Positions 1 to 6,913 of a stretch of DNA of 10,358 nucleotides are shown in pieces. The notes beneath the pieces are model-generated. The model saw only the letters and a list, made by a program, of their open reading frames with translations. It was not told where the DNA came from and searched no databases. The DNA comes from an uncultured Eubacteriales bacterium (lineage in GTDB: Bacteria > Bacillota > Clostridia > Lachnospirales > Lachnospiraceae). The first letter of the stretch is position 1, and the number at the start of each line of letters is the position of its first letter. The DNA lies in NCBI GenBank assembly GCA_900321145.1, contig ONVB01000092.1, positions 1 through 10,358 of the forward strand, written 5' to 3'. The translations under genes and the position numbers were made by a program.

Positions 1-1
1 A

Positions 2-15
2 GCCGTAGCTACGGC
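2..15. repeat. Perfect 14-bp palindrome at the left edge
   Basis: GCCGTAG followed directly by CTACGGC, with no spacer. A second copy of ACGGCT occurs at 76-81 and is complementary to the AGCCGT at 1-6, so the first 81 bases could also fold as a long-range stem. No T-run follows on the minus strand, so it is not a convincing terminator for the asparaginase gene. It may be part of a dispersed intergenic repeat cut by the window edge. Confidence 0.5.
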
Positions 16-94
16 GAGTGAGAGCAACGACGTAGGTGGCGATTTAGGCAAGTTATATAGTCGATTTATTTGGAGACGGCTGCACTATTTTTAG
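2..94 (+). other. Open frame entering from the left edge, possible 3' end of a + strand gene or repeat-borne ORF
   Basis: Frame 2 is open from the first base of the window to a TAG at 92-94 and would encode about 30 residues ending in a basic, aromatic tail (RFIWRRLHYF). If real, it is convergent with the asparaginase gene and overlaps its stop by 4 bases. I do not recognise the peptide, the stretch is short enough to be open by chance, and the palindrome inside it suggests repeat sequence rather than a gene. This is the only material in bases 1-90. Confidence 0.18.
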
Positions 95-1011
95 CTGTAA
101 GCATACCAGAGAAGCATATAGGCAGCGACCGGTGAAAGCCCCGGAAGGCAGCATATATCGAGCTTCTCTAAGAGCCCCTCACTCTCGTAATGCGTTTCTT
201 TTAATCTCGACAGGACATATACCTTAACCCCCGCTCTTTTTGCCCTGTCACACAATTCCTCAAGCTGACCGTCTGCCGTGTTTACCGTTCCGCTGTGGTA
301 GGTATCAAGCAGCACTGCACTTACATGGGCAGGGATAACCGGAAGAAGCTGTCCGGGAAGCGGTTTTATAAAAAGAACGGGACACGGGGAAATAAGCCTC
401 GTGTCCCTGTTCGGAAGTTTTATTCCGGTTTCTTCTATGCGTGCCGCAGTCTGCCTGTCGGTTCCGCTCAATTCAAACGCCCTGTTATCATACGGCAGAT
501 GAGGGAGCATGGAAAGAGAAGGTATACATCTGCCGTCAAATGCGGCATAGCAGCCTCTTATGCCCTTATCCCCCGCCTTTGAGATAAAGTCTACCGCCTT
601 AGACATATTGTCTAAAGCGTTAGACCTCGGATCCTCTATAATATAATTCGTCGCAACAAATACGACCGGAACCTGCGACTCTCTGTGGCAAAGCCCGACA
701 GAGGCCACCGAATACTGCAGTGTATCCGTTCCGTGAAGCACGATGATACCTGCCACCTCACCATCTAAAGCAGCTTCATCAAGCGAATCGCCCACTGCCC
801 GGTTAAGTGCGTTAAAGTGCTCCGCACCTATATTCTCGCTCAGGATAAAGAAAGGGCTTTTGCACACAAAGTCCACATCCACTGCAGGATGCGACTTTTT
901 GTACAGCTCGATTATCCTTGCTTTCTTACTCTCATCCGGAGAGAGTATGCCGCTTCCGTCATCCGACGAGCAGATAGTCCCTCCGGTGAAAAGTGTGATT
1001 ATCTTCATCAT
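91..1011 (-). CDS. ansA: L-asparaginase, cytoplasmic (type I-like)
   Basis: Hydrolyses L-asparagine to L-aspartate and ammonia. The 306-aa protein carries both active-site threonine motifs of the asparaginase/glutaminase family: TGGTI at residues 9-13 (nucleophile Thr12) and HGTDT at 93-97 (Thr95, Asp96). Ser58 in the LSENIGAEHF segment and the Asp148-Lys149 pair occupy the positions expected for substrate binding and the Asp-Lys dyad. Length is slightly below the usual 320-350 aa, but the C-terminal domain (about 205-306) is present. There is no signal peptide, so it should act in the cytosol. The ATG at 1009-1011 overlaps the purB stop as ATGA, and a GGAG (1020-1023) lies 8 nt upstream inside purB, so translation is probably coupled. 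An ATG for residue 2 directly follows the first. The family is certain; ansA rather than ansB is inferred from the lack of a signal peptide. Confidence 0.9.
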   Translation of the reverse strand: MMKIITLFTGGTICSSDDGSGILSPDESKKARIIELYKKSHPAVDVDFVCKSPFFILSENIGAEHFNALNRAVGDSLDEAALDGEVAGIIVLHGTDTLQYSVASVGLCHRESQVPVVFVATNYIIEDPRSNALDNMSKAVDFISKAGDKGIRGCYAAFDGRCIPSLSMLPHLPYDNRAFELSGTDRQTAARIEETGIKLPNRDTRLISPCPVLFIKPLPGQLLPVIPAHVSAVLLDTYHSGTVNTADGQLEELCDRAKRAGVKVYVLSRLKETHYESEGLLEKLDICCLPGLSPVAAYMLLWYAYS

Positions 1012-2462
1012 ACATTTATCTCCGCAACCGCACCTAAGATATCCTTGTTTGCATCAAGTATAGGCTGTACGCACTCGCCTATGAATTCCTCGGTCTGCTG
1101 CGGTGCGCGTCCGACAAAGTTGATTGGTTTAAGAAGCGCCCTTATCTCCTCCTCACTCATGGAGAAGGCCGGATCTGCTGCGATCAGCTCAACCAGGTTG
1201 TTCTCCCTGCCATGTACCTTAACCTGCTCGCCTGCCTGCATGGAATAGGTTCTGATCTTCTCATGAAGCTCCTGACGGTTACCGCCCTTCTTTACGGCAT
1301 CCATCATGATATTCTCCGTAGCCATGAAAGGAATCTCCTTCATGAAGTGCTGCTCTATAACCTTATCGTATACCACAAGTCCGTCCACTACATTTAAGTA
1401 GAGGTCTAAGATACCGTCTATCGCAAGGAAGCCCTCCGGCACTGACAGCCTCTTGTTGGCCGAGTCGTCAAGCGTTCTCTCAAACCACTGTGTGGATGCT
1501 ACTATGGCAGGATTTAAGGCATCCGTCATAACATAGTCCGCAAGAGAAGCTATTCTCTCGGAACGCATCGGATTTCTCTTATAAGCCATGGCGCTTGAGC
1601 CTATCTGATTCTTCTCGAAGGGCTCCTCTATCTCCTTTAAGTGCTGAAGCAGTCTTATATCGTTCGAGAATTTGTGGGCCGACATGGCTATACCCGAAAG
1701 CACGTTGAGTACTCTCGCGTCAACCTTTCTCGAGTAGGTTTGTCCCGAAACAGGGTAGCAGGCATCAAAGCCCATCTTCTCGGCTATCTTGCCGTCTATC
1801 TTCTTTACCGTCTCATGGTCACCGTTGAAGAGTTCGAGGAAGCTTGCCTGTGTTCCCGTAGTACCCTTTGATCCGAGAAGCTTCTGCTGGCTTATCTGGT
1901 AATCTATATCCGACAGATCGAGAAGGAGCTCCTGAAGCCAGAGAGTCGCTCTCTTTCCCACGGTTGTCGGCTGTGCCGGCTGAAAATGTGTAAATGCAAG
2001 TGTAGGCAGATCCTTATACTTCATAGCGAACTCGGCAAGCTTGCTTATGACATTGATAAGCTTCTTTCTGACGAGCTTTAATGCCTCGCGCATGATGATA
2101 ACATCGGTATTGTCGCCCACATAGCAGCTGGTCGCACCGAGATGTATGATGCCGGCCGCATCCGGGCACTGTACACCGTAAGCATAAACATGACTCATGA
2201 CATCATGCCTTACCTCTTTCTCGCGTGCCTTGGCCACATCATAGTTTATATCCTCGGCATGGGCTTTGAGCTGGTCTATCTGCTCCGCGGTAATACGCGG
2301 ATTGCCCTCGGCATCCTTGAGGCCAAGCTCCTGCTCAGTCTCTGCCAAAGCTATCCACAGCTTCCTCCATGTCTTGAACTTCATATCCGGAGAGAATATA
2401 TACTGCATCTCCTTGCTTGCATACCTCTCGGATAATGGACTTACATACTTGTCGTTACTCAT
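1008..2462 (-). CDS. purB: Adenylosuccinate lyase (long, eukaryote-like form)
   Basis: Catalyses two purine-synthesis steps, SAICAR to AICAR and adenylosuccinate to AMP, releasing fumarate each time. At 484 aa it is longer than the 430-aa B. subtilis type and resembles human ADSL along its length. Shared segments include AAGIIHLGATSCYVGDNTD at 102-120, PTLAFTHFQPAQ at 153-164, KGTTGTQASFLELF near 199-212, and WFERTLDDSANKR. The fumarase/aspartase-superfamily signature SSAMAYKRNP lies at 289-298 (catalytic Ser289), with His86 and His159 as the other active-site residues. The signature has Ala where most members have Pro (SSAMPYKRNP). GGAGGT at 2471-2476 is 8 nt from the ATG. The gene follows the permease-kinase by 41 nt with no hairpin between and overlaps the asparaginase start by 4 nt, so it is the middle gene of a likely three-gene operon. 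Confidence 0.97.
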   Translation of the reverse strand: MSNDKYVSPLSERYASKEMQYIFSPDMKFKTWRKLWIALAETEQELGLKDAEGNPRITAEQIDQLKAHAEDINYDVAKAREKEVRHDVMSHVYAYGVQCPDAAGIIHLGATSCYVGDNTDVIIMREALKLVRKKLINVISKLAEFAMKYKDLPTLAFTHFQPAQPTTVGKRATLWLQELLLDLSDIDYQISQQKLLGSKGTTGTQASFLELFNGDHETVKKIDGKIAEKMGFDACYPVSGQTYSRKVDARVLNVLSGIAMSAHKFSNDIRLLQHLKEIEEPFEKNQIGSSAMAYKRNPMRSERIASLADYVMTDALNPAIVASTQWFERTLDDSANKRLSVPEGFLAIDGILDLYLNVVDGLVVYDKVIEQHFMKEIPFMATENIMMDAVKKGGNRQELHEKIRTYSMQAGEQVKVHGRENNLVELIAADPAFSMSEEEIRALLKPINFVGRAPQQTEEFIGECVQPILDANKDILGAVAEINV

Positions 2463-2503
2463 TTTATGATACCTCCGTATTTATATTGCTTATATTGTTG
2501 CTT

Positions 2504-5440
2504 CTACTTCTTGTCGGCATGTGCATCACTCAGCACCCTCTTAAGTGTATCCTTAAGAATATCCACATCTATCGGCTTTGACACATGGGCATTCATCCCG
2601 GCGTCAAGTGCTTTCTTCACATCCTCTGCGAAAGCATTTGCCGTCATGGCAATGACCGGAACGGAATTAAGCTTCGGGTCGTCAAACCTCCTTATGACGC
2701 GTGTTGCCTCATGCCCGTCCATGACCGGCATCTGTATATCCATCAGCACTGCATCAAAGTAACCGCCCTTTTTCTTTCTCAGGACGTCACAGGCTTCCTG
2801 CCCGTTTTCAGCAGTCTCGACCTCAAAGCCCATCTCTTCAAGCAGAACCTGCGCTATCTCACGGTTCATCTCTATATCTTCCACAAGGAGAAGTCTCTTC
2901 CCTGCAAATACATCCTGCTCATCAACGCGCTCATCCGCGCAGTCATCCTCGGTTTCGCAGGGGCACTCCGTTATGATCAGCGGGAGCTTTACATTTACAC
3001 AGGTTCCTTTCCCGGGGGCAGTATCCACGGTTATGCTGCCCTCCATAAGATCCACGATACTCTTGGTAATGGCCATACCAAGCCCCGTTCCCTGTATACC
3101 GCTCACGGTCGAGGTTCGCTCTCTCTCGAAGGCTTCAAATACCTTCGACGCGAACTCCTTTGTCATTCCTATACCGCTGTCCTTAACAGACAGCCCGTAC
3201 TCTGCTTTCCCCTCTTCGAGAGGTTTCAGTTCATTCAGCTTTACCGTTACGCTTCCTCCCTCGGGAGTAAACTTCAAAGCGTTGCTGACAAGATTTAACA
3301 TAAGTCTGTTCAGATGATTCTTGTCGCATCGTACAGCGCAATGCTCTAAACTGTCATACTCTACCGTAAAGCTTATGTTCTTTTCCTGCATCTGATTGGC
3401 GAACATATCCTTGAGCTGGCTCATAAGCTTTCTCAAGTCGGTATCGGTCAGATCAAGTTCCATCTTGCCGCTCTCGATGCGGCTCATCTCGAGCACATCA
3501 TTTATAAGCGCCAGAAGTTGCTGACTCGAGCCCTCTATCTTGTCGAGATAATCCTTTATCTCAGGAAGAGTTATATCATCTCTTTTCGCCAGGATGGTGT
3601 AGCCGATTATGGCATTCATCGGCGTTCTTATATCATGCGACATATTTGAAAGAAATGCACTCTTTGCCCTGCTGTTTTTCTCCGCCTGGAGCTTGTCCAC
3701 CTCAAGCTGCTTCTCTCTCTTTATCAAAGAGGCATATACACTGAAGAGAATGAACATGGCAACTATCACGATAGTAAACTGGACAAAACCGTCCGCAAGA
3801 AGCGCTCTGCTTGTCGAGTTCATCCGAGTCTCGAGGTAATCCCGTTCCTCTTCGATATCTATTTCCTGCTTCTTTACTCCGGCCTCAAGCATCTCGCCCG
3901 TATAGTAGTTACTGAGCTCATTTACCAGTCTTTCCGTCCTCTTATGCATGGACTGCCGCATCCACATGACGGAGGTAAAGAACACTATGAACAAAAACAC
4001 GACCCAGGTTATGATCGACTTGCCGAAACGGTGCCTCACATCATGCTTGAATATATATCTGAACAGTATAAAACCGAGTATACTCCACGCAGCAAGAATA
4101 AGGTAGGACTCAGCGGCAAGTGTCGACAGCGTCCAGATATTCGGGACCAAAAGCGCAAGACAGAACAAAACCGCAGCCGCTATACCGATTATGCCCGTAA
4201 TCTTTATTTTTATATTTCCGTCCTTTGCCGCCTGCCTGTATGCGGCCGCCGAGGTATAACCATAGGCTATCGCTGCCCCGACAGTGGTTACATCGACTAT
4301 CCATCCCGTTGCGGTTCTTCCGAAGAAGGTGATGACTGACGAGATGATCATGATAAATATGATCGCATTCTTCGGCGTTCCCGCAGATGTCAGCTTCTCA
4401 AAGCCCACCGGCAGGTCATCATCCGCCGAAAGAGAATAAAGCAGTCTGCTCGCCGCCACCATATTTCCTATGATACCCGTGAGTATGCCGCACAGCACCA
4501 CAAGCCCGAGGAACAGAATCCCTCCATCCCCCGCGCACTCCTTTACCGCATAAAACACCGGCATCGACTCCGTGCCCGAAAGGTTGCCGAGATCCGATAT
4601 GTATTCGTCCCAGCTCGCAAAGCCCGCCGGTCTCACATATGAAGCCATGAGTATCGGGATAACATAGGCGATCATGGCCGTTACGCAGGCAAGTACCATG
4701 AGGTTAAATCCCTTTTTCACCGGGAACTTATACTCCTCTGCCGAGTGCGACACCGACTCAAAGCCTATAAAAGCCCAGGGCGCGAGAATAACTATGTTCA
4801 ACACCTGAAGCGGCCTTGTTCCCTCTTTGGCAAATCCCGGAGTAAAGCTTCCCGTGTCAAGGCCCTTTGCATGAAGCACAATCCCCGCACAGATTATGAT
4901 CCCCGCGATCAGTATGACCGCAAACAGCGTCTGTAGTATGCTCGCCGTCTTCTTAAAATGTATGCAGATAAGCCCGCACATAAAAAGCACAGCTATCTCC
5001 AGCGCTATCTCTCCGAAGTAGATATCGTAATCAAATATCTTGTAGTGAAAGCCGATCTTTAAAACATCGCCGAACACATTTCTCACAAAGAGAGCGAGCG
5101 CCGTTACATTTGCCCAGATTATCGCCACGTAGGTCAGGATCAGAAACCACGCATTCAGGAAACCGTGGTCGTGCCCAAAGGTCATATTTGTATATGAAAA
5201 TGCTCCGCCCGCGTTCGGATACCTCTTCATCATATAGGCGTAATTGCAGGCGATAAGTATCATAAGAATGCCGCCTACGACAATGCCGATCGACGCACCT
5301 ATAGGGCCCGCTCCGGGAAGAAATGTGTTCCCCGGCATGACGAAGGCTCCCCATCCGACCGCACTTCCGAAAGCAAGCGCCCATACCGAAACAGGTGAAA
5401 GATACGGCTTTAACTTGTTGTCACCAGATAAGCTTTCCAT
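2504..5440 (-). CDS. APC-family amino-acid permease fused to a hybrid sensor histidine kinase with C-terminal receiver
   Basis: One uninterrupted frame (978 aa from the ATG at 5440) joins a transporter to a phosphorelay sensor. Residues about 17-463 form an APC permease with some 12 membrane spans, including the AVGWG substrate loop of TM1 (27-31) and FIGFES in TM6 (224-229). A further span (477-494), a roughly 57-residue charged extracytoplasmic stretch (495-551) and another span (552-573) return the chain to the cytosol. A short coiled linker leads to HisKA (phosphoacceptor His602 in SHDIRTP), then HATPase_c with N box Asn716/Asn720, DSGIGM (754-759) and GTGLGM (784-789). An acidic linker (823-846) precedes the receiver, with Glu854/Asp855, phosphoacceptor Asp901, Thr933 and Lys955. 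All key residues are intact. No HPt or DNA-binding output is attached and no separate regulator lies nearby. A TTG at 5482 would add 14 residues; the ATG is preferred because the hydrophobic core follows it at a normal distance and GAGGG/CGGGA lies upstream. Substrate unknown; architecture resembles CbrA-type transporter-kinases, which use an SLC5 rather than an APC module. Confidence 0.95.
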   Translation of the reverse strand: MESLSGDNKLKPYLSPVSVWALAFGSAVGWGAFVMPGNTFLPGAGPIGASIGIVVGGILMILIACNYAYMMKRYPNAGGAFSYTNMTFGHDHGFLNAWFLILTYVAIIWANVTALALFVRNVFGDVLKIGFHYKIFDYDIYFGEIALEIAVLFMCGLICIHFKKTASILQTLFAVILIAGIIICAGIVLHAKGLDTGSFTPGFAKEGTRPLQVLNIVILAPWAFIGFESVSHSAEEYKFPVKKGFNLMVLACVTAMIAYVIPILMASYVRPAGFASWDEYISDLGNLSGTESMPVFYAVKECAGDGGILFLGLVVLCGILTGIIGNMVAASRLLYSLSADDDLPVGFEKLTSAGTPKNAIIFIMIISSVITFFGRTATGWIVDVTTVGAAIAYGYTSAAAYRQAAKDGNIKIKITGIIGIAAAVLFCLALLVPNIWTLSTLAAESYLILAAWSILGFILFRYIFKHDVRHRFGKSIITWVVFLFIVFFTSVMWMRQSMHKRTERLVNELSNYYTGEMLEAGVKKQEIDIEEERDYLETRMNSTSRALLADGFVQFTIVIVAMFILFSVYASLIKREKQLEVDKLQAEKNSRAKSAFLSNMSHDIRTPMNAIIGYTILAKRDDITLPEIKDYLDKIEGSSQQLLALINDVLEMSRIESGKMELDLTDTDLRKLMSQLKDMFANQMQEKNISFTVEYDSLEHCAVRCDKNHLNRLMLNLVSNALKFTPEGGSVTVKLNELKPLEEGKAEYGLSVKDSGIGMTKEFASKVFEAFERERTSTVSGIQGTGLGMAITKSIVDLMEGSITVDTAPGKGTCVNVKLPLIITECPCETEDDCADERVDEQDVFAGKRLLLVEDIEMNREIAQVLLEEMGFEVETAENGQEACDVLRKKKGGYFDAVLMDIQMPVMDGHEATRVIRRFDDPKLNSVPVIAMTANAFAEDVKKALDAGMNAHVSKPIDVDILKDTLKRVLSDAHADKK

Positions 5441-5518
5441 ACAAATCCCGTCCCTCAAAAGATCCTGTGCCTGTAAAGCCAAAGAATCCTGTTTGCTGTC
5501 AAAATATCCAACTTAAAA

Positions 5519-5547
5519 ATTTTACCACGCAGCATTTTTTTTGTAAA
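5519..5547 (-). promoter_or_regulatory. Sigma-A promoter of the permease-kinase/purB/asparaginase block
   Basis: Reading the minus strand, TTTACA (5542-5547) is separated by exactly 17 nt from TAAAAT (5519-5524), each one mismatch from consensus. Transcription should begin near 5512, giving a leader of about 70 nt to the ATG at 5440, or about 30 nt to the alternative TTG at 5482. The spacer starts with an A-tract. Confidence 0.65.
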
Positions 5548-5556
5548 CTCTTGTTT

Positions 5557-5570
5557 TGTGTACATACACA
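5557..5570. promoter_or_regulatory. Operator-like inverted repeat in the divergent intergenic region
   Basis: TGTGTA, a 2-nt centre, then TACACA: perfect 6-bp arms. It lies 9 nt upstream of the -35 box of the leftward promoter and about 70 nt before the start of the rightward AI-2E-family gene, where a shared regulator could bind. No regulator family can be assigned from the motif alone. Confidence 0.35.
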
Positions 5571-5627
5571 GTCTGTTCAAATCCTAAAAAATGTGGTATC
5601 TTGTAGTTTGCATATACTACTTATTAC

Positions 5628-5633
5628 GGAGGG
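5628..5633 (+). promoter_or_regulatory. Ribosome binding site that fixes the AI-2E-family start
   Basis: GGAGGG placed 8 nt before the ATG at 5642. It decides against the in-frame ATG at 5591, which has no such site and would add 17 residues. Confidence 0.85.
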
Positions 5634-5641
5634 ATATCATT

Positions 5642-6838
5642 ATGCTGGTTGATCCAAACGATAAAGTCGATACTGAGCTCGAAAAAAATTTAAAGCTGAA
5701 TGCAAAAAAGCTTTTGCCTTATGTACCGGTGTGCGTCGTGATCCTGATCATGTTCATCATCTTCAAGTACTGGGATGCCATGACGAACTTTCTCGGGCTT
5801 GTTGTAAGCGCTTCTTCAGGCCTGATAATCGGTATGATAATCGCATTTCTGGTAAATATCATAATGAGCAGCTATGAAAATGTTCTGACAAAGCTGTCAA
5901 AAAACAAGATGAAGCACGGTATCAAGCGTGTGATAGGACTTATCACTTCGATACTCACTGTCATAATAATCTTGGTCGGTGTCATAGGCTTCGTGGTCCC
6001 CGAGCTCGTAAAGAGCGTTTCAATGATGATAACCGCTTTAAGCGACAACCTGCCTAAGATGCTCGAAGAGCTTAAGAACAACAAGTACATCGGTCCCTAC
6101 GCTAAGGAGCTTTTGAATTCACTTCCCTCTTCGGATAATATAGCCACCACCGTCAAGGGCATGAGCAGCTTTCTCCTGAACGGTGCCAGCGGCGCCATGG
6201 GCACCCTGGTCAACTCCGCCGGAGCGATCATAGGACTTGTAGCCAAGCTCGGTATCGGAATCTTCTTCTCGATATATATCCTTATCGATAAGGAAAAGCT
6301 TTCGAGACAGTGTACGGGCTTTATCAATACTTATATACCGGGCAACGAGACTATACTCGCACTGTTCAGACTGCTCGGCAAGAACTTTCGCGGTTACATA
6401 GTGGCTCAGGTTACTGACGCATGCATACTCGGATGCTTATGCGCTTTAGGCATGACTCTCCTGCGCCTGCCGTATGCCGTTATGTCGGGAGTGATAATCG
6501 CCTTCTTTGCTTTGATACCTATAATCGGTGCCTTCCTGGGCATGGCGATATGCGCCTTCTTTATACTTACGGTATCACCGACTCAGGCGCTTATCTTCCT
6601 CATATTCATCCTGGCACTCCAGCAGATAGATAACAATATCATCTATCCCCGTGTGGTCGGCAACAAGGTCGATCTTCCCGGTATGTGGGTTCTCGCCGCA
6701 GTCACACTCTTCGGCGGACTCTGGGGTATAGTAGGTATCATGTGCAGCGTTCCCGTAACCGCAACAATCTACAAGCTTGTACGCGACAACTACCGCGAGC
6801 GTGTAGCCAAAAACAGGGCATCAGCCCCGAAGGAATAA
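5642..6838 (+). CDS. AI-2E family (PerM/TqsA-like) transporter
   Basis: A 398-aa polytopic membrane protein of the AI-2E transporter family, whose characterised members export the quorum signal AI-2 (TqsA) or act as Na+/H+ antiporters; many have no known substrate. Hydrophobic segments lie at about 27-42, 52-75, 97-119, 190-214, 256-274, 278-327 and 348-377. The long amphipathic stretch 120-190 between spans is typical of the family. The C-terminal half carries the hallmark ALIPIIGAFLG (290-300) and QQIDNNIIYPRVVGNKVDLPG from 327, followed by the GG-rich GLWGIVG (359-365) and a proline in SVPVTA (369-374). The N-terminus is cytosolic and hydrophilic, with no signal peptide. It is divergent from the permease-kinase and convergent with trpB, so it is probably transcribed alone. 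Nothing nearby indicates AI-2 synthesis or a substrate, so a specific function is not assigned. Confidence 0.9.
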   Translation: MLVDPNDKVDTELEKNLKLNAKKLLPYVPVCVVILIMFIIFKYWDAMTNFLGLVVSASSGLIIGMIIAFLVNIIMSSYENVLTKLSKNKMKHGIKRVIGLITSILTVIIILVGVIGFVVPELVKSVSMMITALSDNLPKMLEELKNNKYIGPYAKELLNSLPSSDNIATTVKGMSSFLLNGASGAMGTLVNSAGAIIGLVAKLGIGIFFSIYILIDKEKLSRQCTGFINTYIPGNETILALFRLLGKNFRGYIVAQVTDACILGCLCALGMTLLRLPYAVMSGVIIAFFALIPIIGAFLGMAICAFFILTVSPTQALIFLIFILALQQIDNNIIYPRVVGNKVDLPGMWVLAAVTLFGGLWGIVGIMCSVPVTATIYKLVRDNYRERVAKNRASAPKE

Positions 6839-6865
6839 CGGAGCCGGTCGCACTTTTACAGGCGT

Positions 6866-6900
6866 AAAAAAACAGGCTACCAAAAGCAGCCTGTTTTTTG
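6866..6900. terminator. Bidirectional rho-independent terminator between the AI-2E-family gene and trpB
   Basis: A 12-bp stem (6867-6878 with 6888-6899) built on ACAGGCT/AGCCTGT, with a 9-nt loop. A-runs on the left and T-runs on the right give a U-tract in both directions. It lies 28 nt after the TAA of the + gene and just beyond the trpB stop at 6914, so it serves both convergent genes. Confidence 0.88.
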
Positions 6901-6913
6901 ATGTTCGTTTAAT

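Noticed and set aside
743..1248. Overlapping + strand open frames of 106 and 143 codons
   Set aside because: Antisense to the asparaginase start and the purB end, where both real proteins have conserved motifs.
2585..3298. 237-codon open frame on the + strand
   Set aside because: It lies wholly antisense to the conserved kinase and receiver domains, has no ribosome site and no recognisable domains; it is a shadow of the codon pattern.
5441..5482. TTG start adding 14 residues to the permease-kinase
   Set aside because: Kept only as an alternative: weaker start codon, weak ribosome site, and the added residues are not permease-like.
5591..5641. Upstream ATG adding 17 residues to the AI-2E-family protein
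   Set aside because: No ribosome site there, while GGAGGG is ideally placed before 5642.
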